A program made the position numbers and the translations under genes. 64,000 bases of DNA, taken from positions 30,513,965 to 30,577,964 of the forward strand of contig CM026557.1 of NCBI GenBank assembly GCA_015143295.1. Reading direction: 5' to 3'. Origin of the DNA: Tetracentron sinense. Lineage: Eukaryota > Streptophyta > Magnoliopsida > Trochodendrales > Trochodendraceae. The notes under the pieces were generated by a model. The model worked only from the letters and a program-made list of their open reading frames with translations. It did no database searches and had not been told where the DNA came from. Below are positions 22,726-33,790 of the stretch, in pieces (the first letter of the stretch is position 1; the number at the start of each line of letters is the position of its first letter).

Positions 22726-23430
22726 TCATTTAAACGTAGTAGACTGACTGTTGTGCAAACCCTCATCCCCCACAACCAACTTCTCCTTCTCTTCCGCCGA
22801 TCCAGGTTCCAATATTACCGCATTCTCTTCCTGAACCGACTGCGATCCCGTCAACCTCGCCAACATAACAAACGAAACCCCACCAAGAACATTATTCAAA
22901 GCTCTCAAAACCACGACTGAGGCCTTAAATCCAAAGGGCGAGAGCGACTTCTCTAGCAAAAACTCCATCCCATTCAATGTCTGGTATCTAAAATTACTGC
23001 TCAAACCCATGTGAATTGCCCAAGTAAGAGCATTCAAAACTGTAGGTGGAGCCTTATTGGGAGTCTTAAAATTGGGATCCATCTTCTTCCTCATCTTGAT
23101 CAATCCATTTGAGAGAGCCGTACCAACAAGACCAGCAGCGAATCCAACAGCAGCAAAAAGCGTTCCTTTATAAACAAAAGTCCCAAACCGATCAAGAACA
23201 CTATAAGCTCCTGATTCAAACATGTGACTTGTTGGACAGCTGGCAAAGATCGTAGGGAGATTGGGCGATGAACTCAACATCGTAGGGGCTAGAAGATACA
23301 TAAGAACGAAATTCAAAATCGATCCAACCACGAGAGTTGAAAAGACGAAATCGAGCTCGTTGAGACCGAAATTAGGGCGAGAAGCCATATCGCCTAGAAC
23401 GCAAGCACTAACGCCGACCAATTCCTCCAT
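22726..23430 (-). CDS. RETICULATA-related (DUF3411) chloroplast protein, N-terminus missing
   Basis: The 234-residue frame contains the hallmarks of the plant RETICULATA-related family: GDMASRPNFGLNELDFVFST near the start, a hydrophobic segment around residues 30-52, CPTSHMFE, a second Gly/Ala-rich membrane segment around 88-108, and the C-terminal block ARLTGSQSV. Family members act in plastid membranes and affect leaf mesophyll development. They usually have about 100 or more further N-terminal residues, including a transit peptide. Here the frame is open upstream only to an in-frame TAG at 23497-23499, and the sequence above it looks like a CT-rich leader and then LTR. I infer 5' truncation or loss of an upstream exon. 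The 234-residue body is uninterrupted, so it decayed recently if at all. RER3 or RER4 subtype cannot be decided. Confidence 0.8.
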   Translation of the reverse strand: MEELVGVSACVLGDMASRPNFGLNELDFVFSTLVVGSILNFVLMYLLAPTMLSSSPNLPTIFASCPTSHMFESGAYSVLDRFGTFVYKGTLFAAVGFAAGLVGTALSNGLIKMRKKMDPNFKTPNKAPPTVLNALTWAIHMGLSSNFRYQTLNGMEFLLEKSLSPFGFKASVVVLRALNNVLGGVSFVMLARLTGSQSVQEENAVILEPGSAEEKEKLVVGDEGLHNSQSTTFK

Positions 23431-23770
23431 TAAAACCTTGAACGGTGTAGGGGGTATTTTGATCTTTGAAGAAATGGGGTTTACTGCAACCTCAATCTAG
23501 CCTAAATCTGATATCCAGACCGTTCTAAATTGAGTTATTTTTGGAAGAAATGATTCAAAGAACACAAGAAAGAAAAAGGAGAAAATAAGGAAATGATTCA
23601 GAGGGAGAGAAGAAAGAACGATGAAGAAAAGTAGTGACAGAATGTTTTTTCTTGATGAATCCTTTACTTTCTCTCTCTGTAAATTCTTTTAAAAAAATCT
23701 GGTTGTTCTTGGGAAATCTTCTGGGAACTCAAGGAAAGTCTCTCTTTTTATCAACAAGGAGGGGTCACCT

Positions 23771-23780
23771 CTATTTATAG
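23771..23780 (-). promoter_or_regulatory. LTR TATA box directed at the RETICULATA-related gene
   Basis: A consensus ctataaatag on the minus strand. Transcription would start near 23745 and run out of the LTR into the minus-strand DUF3411 coding region about 320 bp downstream. Confidence 0.65.
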
Positions 23781-24183
23781 GTGATTATCAAAATTGTAAC
23801 CAACTTGTACAGCTGTCATAACCGTTTTTGTAACCGACTTTTAGAGAGAAAATATTGGATTCCATCAAGATAAAGGCGTTTTGTCACCATACCTCCTTTA
23901 AGCTTTTATGACCAAAGCTTTCAGATATTTTCTTCAAAGGTTAAAAGCGGTATTCATAATATCCATCTTTTAACAAATTCTATCTAAGCCCTCCAAACCA
24001 CAACTCATCATCCTCCCCCAAAAGCAATTGGTAACTACACCGTGAAGGCGGGTCATACGCTTTCATGGTGTACTGTCCTGCTGAGGTAATATATTAGTGT
24101 TCAGACAGCAACACTCCTCTAGAGTAATAATCATGATAGTATTAATAATAACGATGATGATAATCATCTAATAATCATCTCAA

Positions 24184-24441
24184 GTCCAATAGGGAAATCA
24201 TAGGTGTTGGACGAGGACACCCTTCCCGTAACTCAGGTCCAATAGGGAAATCATAGGTGTTGGACGAGGACACCCTTCCCGTAACTCAGGTCCAATAGGG
24301 AAATCATAGGTGTTGGACGAGGACACCCTTCCCGTAGCTCAGGTCCAATAGGGAAATCATAGGTGTTGGACGAGGACACCCTTCCCGTAGCTCAGGTCCA
24401 ATAGGGAAATCATAGGTGTTGGACGAGGACACCCTTCCCGT
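24184..24441. repeat. 53-bp tandem repeat x5 in the LTR
   Basis: Five nearly identical units begin gtccaatagggaaatc, 53 bp apart. Each unit contains a 6-bp stem, gtccaa / ttggac, with the arms about 17 nt apart. Confidence 0.9.
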
Positions 24442-24724
24442 CAGGCCTTAAGAGAAACTGAGGAAAAATCCATCCTCAATGCTTTCTCCCTGACTGTCAG
24501 CCCAGGAAGTAATCCATGCTTCACTGGAATAGGTAATGAGGGGAAACAGCCACACTCATTCCCACGGGGAGGTACCAATCCATATCGTTCACTCCTGACA
24601 AAACAAATCTCCTTTCTGGCAGAAGTCCTCAGAAAGGCATACAAGGAGGGTACAAATCTATACCACACCCATCATCATAAGAAAGGCATTGTAAACCAGA
24701 GCGAGGCACTGAAGTCATATAGAA

Positions 24725-24900
24725 TATCCGAAGGCGTTGAAGTCTGAATCAACATCAAAGGCGTTAAAGCTTGAAACAATATCCAAAGGCGTTAGAGCCT
24801 GAAACAATATCCAAAGGCGTTAGAGCCTGAAATGATATCCGAAGGCGTTAGAGCCTGAAACAATATCCAAAAAGCGTTAGGACTTGAATCTGTGCCAATA
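24725..24900. repeat. About 29-bp tandem repeat x6 in the LTR
   Basis: Imperfect units of the form aaggcgttagagcctgaaac, followed by aatatcc, are spaced 28-29 bp apart. The first and last units are the most diverged. Confidence 0.8.
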
Positions 24901-25203
24901 GCGTGAAAGGCGCAATAGTTTCATCTTTCATTAGTGACATAAGGGTAAAATTGTCATAAATGAGCAAAAAATCCTTTGTATGAACTAAAAACATAAGAGC
25001 TTAAAATCATTGATCATTAATGACTAGAATCATTTTTTATCAGATAAACATGGAATTCTGTTGACCAATTCCCAAAAGGATTTTAGTATGTGTAATATGC
25101 TAGAACGTCCTTTGAGCCACGTGTCATTATTTTATTGAATTATGAACAACGTCCTTAAATTCAAAATTTCACAAATCAAATTTTTCAATAACCATCATCA
25201 ACA

Positions 25204-25222
25204 TTTTAGCCCCCTGTCTGTG
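25204..25222 (-). promoter_or_regulatory. Polypurine tract of the Tat-lineage element
   Basis: Read on the minus strand, acagggggctaaaa abuts the start of the 3' LTR. It fixes the LTR edge at 25203 and the element's orientation. Confidence 0.6.
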
Positions 25223-25489
25223 AAGGCGCTTTTAGGCCTAATCTTACTCTAAAAGCGTCTGAGCAGACAAACCATCATGACAAAAGGAGTTCATTAAATA
25301 ATATACTATCATAAATTTGGCGTCTGAAAGAAACGTCTTTTCGGATCCTGCTTAAAATAGTTTTGCCACATTTATAGCCAATAAGATCATGCAGCCAGCC
25401 TGTCACAGTCATTATGATCGTACCCTTTTTTTTGAATTTTGAATCAAAACGTGCTCCTTGGAAACCGCATATCATAAATGTTTAATCAT

Positions 25490-25520
25490 TATAAAAGCAA
25501 ATAATCAGTTCTTTATTGTT
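25490..25520 (+). promoter_or_regulatory. Core promoter of the antisense PMD gene
   Basis: tataaaa at 25490-25496 is followed about 25-30 nt later by a pyrimidine-rich leader. It lies between the polypurine tract and the PMD coding exon and points away from the LTR. Confidence 0.55.
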
Positions 25521-25662
25521 TTACTGTTCATCTTCTTCTTCGTGCAAGCATACTTTGAGGTTTTTATCTTTCCTCTGTGCTCGTGTTTTCATTGATCTTA
25601 TTGTGGTTTTCAAGGATCTTCAATCTTTATTTGGATTTCCAGGACATCTTCTTAGAATTCTG

Positions 25663-25941
25663 GTGAGTCTTTGCTTCCTTACTTTTTGTTTATCATTTCT
25701 ATTTGATTGCTCATACTTATGCTTGCTGTTTTTTTTTATTATATTATTTTTCGTCATTGTAGAAATTTTGATCATCTGTAAATTATGTCATTTTATCTAC
25801 TTTTTATTCTTTTATTGTTGTTATTATATGTATGTTACTGTTTTTTTTTTTTTTGTTTCATCATTCATTTTCATCACCATTTTTTTTTTAGAATACACTG
25901 TAATTTATTTATTTTTATTTCTGCAACTTTTACGCTTTCAG
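25663..25941 (+). other. 5' UTR intron of the PMD gene
   Basis: The donor attctg|gtgagt (intron from 25663) and acceptor gctttcag|ct (intron to 25941) frame a T-rich, 279-nt stretch. The PMD start codon ATG (25944-25946) lies 2 nt after the acceptor. A longer frame runs upstream through the T-rich stretch, but its residues are low-complexity, so 25944 is the better start. Confidence 0.65.
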
Positions 25942-25943
25942 CT

Positions 25944-27809
25944 ATGGCATCTTCTTCTCAAAAAAATATTTTAAGTAACGAATTTTGGGATTCAGCTATG
26001 CATCATTCCTGGGATACCGCTGTTCCTCCAGATGGATGGTCATTGCCCTATGGTGACATCGATGGAACTAAAGGATTTTGTCCACCTCCTTTTGCTACTA
26101 CTATGTTCAGAATAGAAAGAAAAGATTTCACGCTTTCTCAGGTTAATTTTAGTTCTCACAGCCGTTGTACCAAGGAGTGGACAGCTTGGTGTGATTATAT
26201 ACTCACTCACCCAGAGTATGGGCCAAAACTTCATGCAGCTGAGATTTTTAAAGCTATAGAGCTTTCGAAGGATTTTGAGATTAGGAAAGATACAGATAGT
26301 TTATCTCAGTTAGTTACTAGGTGGAACAGTCAAACTCACACTTTTATTACTTCATGGGGAGAAATCACCCCTACTTTGGAAGATGTGATGGCGTTATGGA
26401 GATTACCTGTTTTCGGGAATAATGACATACAAGACATTGTTTTGAGTAGAGAAGAGATAAAAGCGTCAAGACTTTTGCATGCTCTGGTTTGGGAATCGAG
26501 AGTAAATCCAGTTTGGGGAGCTTCAAAGGAGTCTCATGCAAGGCGGCCAAATTTCTACGGCTGGGTACGCTATTTCTTCAGGGAGAAAGGTCCTGTGAAC
26601 AAAGAGACAGGAGTCAGAGACTATCAATATGGAAAGGAGTACAAGTCTCCTTTAGAGTTGACAGCGTTCATCTGCATGTGGCTGTCTAGATATGTCTTTG
26701 AAGGCGCTCCTACTGACAAAGTTTTGGATAGATTATTTCCATTGGCTTTCCGCCTAGCTGACGGTCAGAGTTTCCCTCTTGGAATTTATTTTTTGGGAAC
26801 TTTATACAAGAATTTAGATCAAATCCATAAGTGTCAGGCCTGGTCAGCAGGTTCTTTTCTCATAGAATCATTTGTTCATACCGCTTTTCTTCAAATGTGG
26901 TTATGGGAACGTTTTCCCGGTTATGCGCCTTCAGCTAGGCAGTTTTCTCCTTTGCAACCTGATAATACCGCTGTTGAAGATCTCCCAAGTCCAAGGGCAT
27001 GGCGGTGGAGTAGTATTGCCAGAAAGAAGGATGCGTTGATCTTTGACTTTATTGACAAGGAGAAATGCTTCTGCTTCAGACCTTACATTGAACTTTCAAG
27101 AGGTATTGAAAGATTCTTTTATCATTCTGAGGAGCCTTTATCTTTCATAGGCATGAGTACTGAGGAGAGAGCAGAAGTTTCTTTGAAGGATCTTCACTGT
27201 TTTGCCATTTTGTCCAAATGTCATTTGATCGGTTTATACAGCGTTGATGGCGGTAAAACCAACAGTTTCTGCCTTGAATCTTACAATCCTGATCGGTGTC
27301 TGAGGCAATTTGGGCTCGATCAAGGCGTTCCGGATGGTACAGCTGAATCCTTTTCTCTAAAGAGAACCATGAAGGCTTTCATTCTGGAGAGTTGGTCCTT
27401 AAACTTAAGGCCATCTGTTGCCGGTTTTTACTTGGCTGGGGAGCATAGGATAGGCAGATGTACGAAGAACTACCAGCTTTTCTGGAAAGCTTGCATTGCT
27501 ACCTTCAAAACCTTTGTTCAGGGTCCGCCAATGCTCAGTCAAACTGTTAATCTGGCTATGGACAAAGAAAAATGTCTGAAAGAGCCCCCTGGTGCAGGCA
27601 AGAAAAGGAAAGCGGTAGCTTCTCCTCACAAGAAATCTAAATCGAAACCCGCTGTTGGAGGTTCTTCAGAAATCCGAGAGGAAAACATTACTCCTCCTCA
27701 ACCTGCAATTATTACTGCTCCGAAGGCGGCTACTCCAAGAGCGCCTAGAATCAAAAAGATTGCAATAAAAAAGAAGGCACCTCCTTCTAAGAAGCGAAAG
27801 AGCCAATCA
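25944..27809 (+). CDS. Plant mobile domain (PMD) protein, first coding exon
   Basis: 622 codons are open from MASSSQKN to a donor at 27810 (caatca|gtaagc). The body matches the plant mobile domain (aminotransferase-like, PF10536) family: WTAWCDYIL around residue 77, WGEITPTLEDVMALWRLPV around 135-155, then a long conserved region with GWVRYFF and LELTAFICMWLSRYVFEG. The C-terminal part is basic, with several KKRK-type clusters (about 550-620) that would act as nuclear signals. PMD proteins occur in host MAIN/MAIL genes and, commonly, inside transposable elements. Here the gene is antisense to the pol of a Tat-lineage element, between pol and the 3' LTR, where extra antisense ORFs of this lineage are known. 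It has its own TATA box and 5' UTR intron. The exon is intact, unlike the rest of the element. Confidence 0.85.
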
Positions 27810-27924
27810 GTAAGCAAAGCTTTTTATAATTAAAGCATTTTTCTTATTCATACGCTTTTCAATTTTTCATTTGTATAATTTTTTTGTCACTTATATATAT
27901 ATTTTTTTTCTTGATCTGCCACAG

Positions 27925-29739
27925 GATCCTTCTTCTGATAGTGAAGATAACGAGCCTTTGATTGTGCGCAAGCAGAATCTTCAGACTCAACATGAGTTAG
28001 GAAGAACTGAGGCTTCTGTCACTCAGGAAAAAAGCACAGCACCGCTTTCGGATGTTGGTGCAGGGAGCTCTGGAACTCCAACTACTCCAGTGGGACTCAG
28101 CATCCCTGAAGATAATGTTGCCGATATTCCTTTCCCTCCATCGGCGGAAGCAAGAGTACAAGTTGAGAATTTGGCCAATGTTTGGCCTGAGAGTGAACCT
28201 AGTTCCTCTCCGCTTTCTAAAAAGAAAGATCAATCTGCTAAAGCTTCTGGTGTTCGGAAAACTGCAAATCCTGCCAGAACTATTGACATAGCCAGAGCGT
28301 TAACATCTCTGAAGAGAATGAGATCGCAAGCTATCAAGGCGAAGTCGCTTCTTCAGCAAAGGACAGCGCAATCTTCATCACCTCTTATGATTGACGCTAT
28401 TGATGATTCTGAGAGCGTAGGTTAGTAGCAGTTTAAAAAGTATTTCATCAATATTCATGCTTATATGCTTATCATTACAATCATTATAATGTTCTAACAG
28501 TATGTATTATTTTGAAGGCCCTTCTGAAAGCGTTCAGGCTGAAATACCAGGAAACATTGCTTCTGCTTCTACTACAGTTGAGATCCTTTCTGATAATCTT
28601 CCCAAGGACCAAAACGCTGTTGAGGCTGAAGTGCACATATTTTTGATGAAAGAACTACTGGAGTTGAGGCCTCAGAACAACTTATCGAAGTGGAGCCTCC
28701 TTCAGCCAGTGAAATAGCGTTTTCTCTTCAGTGGTGCAGAGTTCTGTGCAACGGCCTCTTCCTGAAATCATTGCAGAGGTTTCTTCTTCTCTTGATAACA
28801 CTCCTTCCGTTGGCGGAAGCACTCATACGCCAATGCCTTCAACTGAGAGTGTCAGCGCTCAAGTGATTGCTTCTACTGAAAGCGTTATAATTGGATCTTT
28901 AGAAGTTATTGAAAACAGAAGCTGCTCCGGAAGGCGTCCATGAAGATATTCAAGCTACCAGTACTGTCATGGAAATTAATGTTGCTTCTAATGAGGAAAT
29001 GGTAATCACTGATTCTGATCTTCATACGACAGCTTTTTCGCCAGTTACTACATCAGAATTATCCGCTTTTGTTGGCAACTTTATGAGTGAGGACCCTGCT
29101 ACACCTTCTACTTCAATAGAGCCGCTATCAGTTGATTCTCTTGATGACATTGTGAGGCGATACCCTGTTTCTGAAAGCTCAGTCCCTTTATGGACAGAGA
29201 TAATTAAACGCTATCAGGACATCACTGCTTCCTGTTCTCTGAAGAATCCTATCATTAGGGCGGGTTGCATAGAGACAGTATGCTCTGTCATCCGAAGGAT
29301 CAGAGATATCAAGCCTCATCTTGCATTTCTGAGGATAAAGACTCTTGAAGACTGGGGGCAGGAGCTGAGGAGTTAGAGGATATCAATGTTAATGTAAAAT
29401 GGTTAACAGATTTTCTGAGTAGTCTATCTGTTACATTTTTTCAAGCCAAGAGCTTTGCCAGGCTGAATAGCTCCTACAAAAATAAGTGGTCAAAGCGGAA
29501 GAAATCAAGAAAGCGATATCAAACGATCAAGATAATATTCATATGATTCGTCAAGAGATTGCCCGCCATCAAGCCATATTGGAAGAAAAAGAAAAGGAAT
29601 AAAAGCTGCTCAAGATAGTCTGTCAGTTTCTACAAGAAGAGATCAAAGCAGATCATGAAGAATATATTCGTTTAAAAGCTTCTGCTGAAAGACTTGTATA
29701 TCTGAATGAGAGAGGCTTTACTGCTGACATTTTGTAAAA
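27925..29739 (+). pseudogene. Downstream exons of the PMD gene, frameshifted
   Basis: After a 115-nt intron (27810-27924, acceptor tgccacag) the frame resumes in phase with DPSSDSEDNEPLIV and runs to a donor at 28421. A second intron (28421-28517) rejoins in phase 1 at GPSESVQAE. This Ser/Thr/Pro-rich tail is then broken by indels near 28650, 28715, 28910, 29358 and 29490. Similar protein continues in shifting frames, through a segment with IRRIRDIKPHLAFLRIK, to a Glu/Lys-rich, coiled-coil-like end (EEIKADHEEYIRLKASAERL) and TAA at about 29737-29739. Disordered tail plus C-terminal coiled coil is a coherent layout. The breaks may be decay or consensus errors near the assembly gap. Confidence 0.65.
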
Positions 29740-29904
29740 GCTTTTTCTTTATTCTTTGTAACTCTTGTGAAATTTCATATGAATACCAAAAGGAAACTTT
29801 TGTTACTTTTCTTATTAAGCATAGTACTTTTTTAACCATTTTACATTGATAGGATCATGTAATACTTCACCAGATAGTGTAGACAAAAGACAATAACCGC
29901 TGTC

Positions 29905-32900
29905 ATAACTTTGTCTTATCAAAAATGGCCCTTCCCAATTAGGAGTAAACTTGCCACTTTTGTACCATTCCTGATAGGAATAGCTGTTCGAAGGACCAGG
30001 TCACCCTCCTTTAGAATTCTATGTCGTACTGCTTTGTCATACGCTTTAGCAACTCTTTTTTGATACGCTTTTGTCTTTATAGCTAGCTTCACGCTTTTCA
30101 TCCATAACTTCTAGCTGAGCTAATCTAGTAGCTTGGAGGCATGCCTCTTCTCCATCAAATACTTCAATTCTGTAGATGGTATCTTAACTTACAGAGGTAC
30201 AACGGCTTCTGTCCCATATACTAAAGAGAAAGGGGGTAACACCTGTTGCAGTCCTTGCTGAAGTTCTGTAAGCCCAGGTGCTGTTGGAAGTCTTTCACAC
30301 CACTTTTATGAGCTCCTTCTATCATTTTTCCAATTATCTTCAGGATAGTCTTGGTAGTAGCCTCTGCTTGGCCCATTCCCTTTAGGATAATAGGGGTTGA
30401 CTTCTTGTGTTTGATATCATTTTCTCCAGTAATTCTCTCACATTAGAATTTATGAAAGGCGTTCCATTATCAGTGATGACTTCCTTTGGTATCCCAAAGC
30501 GGCAGATGATATTTTCTTTAATAAACTTAGCCACCATGATACCTGTAGCCTTTCTTAATGGTATAGCTTCTACCCACTTGGTGAAATATTCAGTAGCCAC
30601 AAGTATCCAAACATATCCTTCAGCAGGGGGATTAACAGGTCCAATTAAATCTAGCCCCCAAGTATGGAAGGGCCAGGGCGTAGAAACATACCGTAAAGAT
30701 TGTGCAGGTGCATGAATAACATTCCCTCTTATCTGACACTGATGACAGCTTTGAACATATAAGTGTGAATCTGCCTCCATGGTAGGCCAATGAATGATCC
30801 ACCCAAAATGTGTTGAAACAGCTTTCTTTTCCTTGTGTGAACGCCACAATCTCCACTATGAGCTTCATCAAGTATTCGATCTCTTTCCATCAAAAGCATT
30901 TGGGAGCAATTACCATTGTAATCCTTTTCTGAATAATTCTCTTTGTCAAAATAGAATTTGGCAACTTTCTTTCTAACTGAAGGATTCCTTTGATCAGTAG
31001 GCATTATTCCATCTGTGAAGTAGTCATTGTATGGTTTTCTCCAATCTTCCCAAGAATTTGTAAAGTGACATTCTTTTTTATCTGGCAATATTTGACAAGC
31101 AGAACATTCTTTCTGTAACATAGCAGCATCTTTTTTGCATTGTTTGGGACATGTCGAGTAGTATCCAAAAGCTGTAACTCTATACAGGACTAACAGAAGG
31201 AGGATACATAATTTTGTGTGGGTGCAGCCTTTGTTCTTAGATCTTTTGCTCCAACCACATGCATCAGACTCTTCAGGGGGCACCTTTTTGAAATCAGATC
31301 CCCATTTATCTGTAGACTTTTAAGGACTTCAGTGGTAGTATGGACCACGGTTGAATCATGAAGGCAAAAGACATCCTTCAAAATTGGTTCTCTCCAATCT
31401 GTTTTTCTGATCTGGGTCGCATAATTATTCTATCAGCGGTGTAGCAGTATACGCCTTTCAATGACCACCTGAGAGATTCTACTTCAAGATATTAATTTGA
31501 TGACAAGTGCAAGTGCATCAGCATGGCGGTTTCTTGTACGATCTTGGAGATTGAAATTAGTATTTTATCAAATTGTCCTATTTTGAAACCGCTGTTCTGT
31601 AGGGAGCAAACAACATCTTTTAACATGAATGGACCTTCCAGGTGGACTAATTACCAAATGAATATCTTTACATTTATTCTTTGGCCTTTAACTCTTAGCA
31701 ATTGACAAAGCCTATGAGAAAAGAGCTTTCATATTTGCTATATTGTTAGAGCAAGAAAAATCCAATTTGAAAGAAAAACGACAGTACCCTCACACCAGGA
31801 GCTTTTAACACAAATACCTGCCCCAGCTGAATCGCAGTTTTAGATCCGTCAAAATAATGAACCATTCCTCTTGGCTTCAATAGTCATACTGCTTCAGGAG
31901 AATTCTCTGGTAATTCTTCTCTTAATATCCCAATCACTCATTTCCTGGGAAATTTGCCAAATAGATCGCTACTGGCTTGTCCTTGATGCACGAGGGCAAA
32001 GGCATGTAAGGTCAAATTCTGATAAGAAGGAGCCACGAGCTGCTCGGCCTGAAAAGAACTGGTTTTGACATGAGCTATTTGATTGGATCAGATTTGTCAT
32101 CAGAAAAATCTTATGAGATAGAAATAATGCGGAATTTTTGAAGCATAGATCAAGTAAACAACTTCTTTCATCGGAGGGTATCTCAATTCTGACTCTCTGA
32201 GGAAAATTCTGCTGAGATAGTATTGGCCGCTCAATACAGACAAACTATTCTTGGGGCTAGACGAGTACAACGCGGGTTCGTTGAGCCGATACAGGACCAA
32301 AGGCTTCGGGGGATTGGTGCCATCATGTTGTTGTTGAACTAATCATTTGTTGAAGTTGTTGAAAGACTTTCATGTACTGATTTCCCATTTGAATACACGG
32401 TCTTCGTAGGAGCGGCATAAGGGGTACGTCGCGACAGCTGCTAGTCTGGTAGATTTCTTATATAGGATACCTCCCTAAGAAAAACTTTTCACTCGTTTGA
32501 CGGTGCTGGGGCTGTCAGGATGCAATGCTTGAGCTTTTGTAGGATCAACATCTTACTGTCTATTCCACAATGAACCCAGGAATTTGCCTGCAGGACAACT
32601 GTGAAAGGCATTTTAACGGTTTCATTCTTTAATGAAATGGCGGGATCTGTTGAAAAACTTTTCAAAGTCTCTCACCATGCTAATGAAACGCTTTCGTTGA
32701 TTGAATAATCAATGCAGCCACATAATCTTACAGCGTATTATGGAAACATATCATGGAAAAAATGGCTGGCATAAGCTCTTTGGTAAGTGTAGCCCCGCTT
32801 CTCAACCCAACTGGACATACAATGTATAATAAAAAATTTCCAATTGGTGCCGAAAGGCGGTTTTTTCTGCATTCTTCGCTGCCATCTTAATCGATTATAA

Positions 32901-33790
32901 CCCTGTAAACCGTCATGAATGAAAAAAGATCATGCCCTGCTGTTTCTGCATGCAAGATAATAGGCCATATTGGTAGAGGAAATTCATCTTGTGGTCATGC
33001 CTGTGTAAAATCCCGGAAATCAAACCACAGCAATGAAGTTTGCCCATTCTCTTTTTGGTGGTACAATTATGGCTAAACCAAGTGGATGCTGACTGGCTTG
33101 ATAAAACCTGCTTTCGAAAGCTTTTCAACTCTATTTTTAATTGATCTTCAATATTGAGTCTGAAATTTTCTTTGATTTGTTCATGGACCTATCCTGGCTC
33201 AATATTCAATTTATGTGGGACCAATGTAGATCCAAACCCGGAATTTCTTCAGAATTCCATGGCAAAAATATCTCGGTACTCTTTGAGCAAATTTACAATT
33301 CTTCTTTCTTTTGGGGTAACTTGGAACTGATAAGTAGTGCCGGGAGACGCTTTTCTGATAGCTTTCACAATGTTTACTTCTTCACGGCTTTCTTGTACCG
33401 CGTGTACAGCCCATCCTGCATCTGTTCTGCGCGTCCCCAAGTCGCTTGTTTTCTTCTGTTGAATATTTGAATCCAGCCGGGGAATTTGATTTTCGTAGTT
33501 GTGCAGTGAATCAGTTCCTTGAGTTGTCATAGATATATCCAAACCCTCATTGTCTGGTTGCACCACTCGTTTAAAAAGACCAGACAGTCTTGATTGCTTG
33601 ATAAGCATTCCCCTTAGAAGGTATCTGTTTAACACTTTAGTCTCGGGGTCCTTTTGGAGGCCTTTGAAATTTCTGAGGCGTAGAAATAGTGGGAGGGTAA
33701 AGAGCATACCCCCCTCCATTTGGGTTTTGTCACCACAGAAGCCAGAGCGAGGGGTCACCTTCTTTTCATCGGAGCAAACTTGCACGCACT
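29905..33790 (-). pseudogene. Tat-lineage gypsy pol remnant (RT, RNase H, integrase)
   Basis: Read on the minus strand from right to left. A segment before RT with RRIVNLLKEYRDIFAMEF lies at about 33255-33310. A mutated RT fragment follows at about 33130-32910. A second RNase H-like (aRNH) segment with LSRIFLRESELRYPP is at about 32150-32220. A classical RNase H domain lies at about 31860-31450 (AEYEA-like and KMLFAPYRTAVSK pieces). Integrase with HQCQIRG, WGLDLIGPVNPPAEGY and ITDNGTPF runs 30850-30390, and its C-terminal part (LKEGDLVLR) is at about 30025. The RT-RNH-aRNH-INT series, plus an antisense PMD gene, fits the Tat/Ogre lineage. Many stops and frameshifts exclude activity. Confidence 0.75.

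Larger units (their letters stand above)
23643..25203 (-). mobile_element. 3' LTR of a Tat-lineage gypsy element
   Basis: On the minus strand the LTR begins tgttgatgatgg at 25203, directly after a polypurine tract. It has a G-box (acacgtggc, about 25115), two tandem arrays and a TATA box (ctataaatag, 23771-23780) close to its far end. The far boundary is uncertain: 23643 (..aaaaaaca) and 23705 (..caagaaca) both fit. The partner 5' LTR was not found; the right side of the element is lost near the assembly gap. Confidence 0.6.

Noticed and set aside
24184-24441. CRISPR-like or satellite array
   Set aside because: Five near-identical 53-bp units without spacers lie inside a retroelement LTR.
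25516-25974. 152-residue hydrophobic membrane protein
   Set aside because: The residues come from a T-rich 5' UTR intron; Phe/Leu/Ile runs follow base composition.
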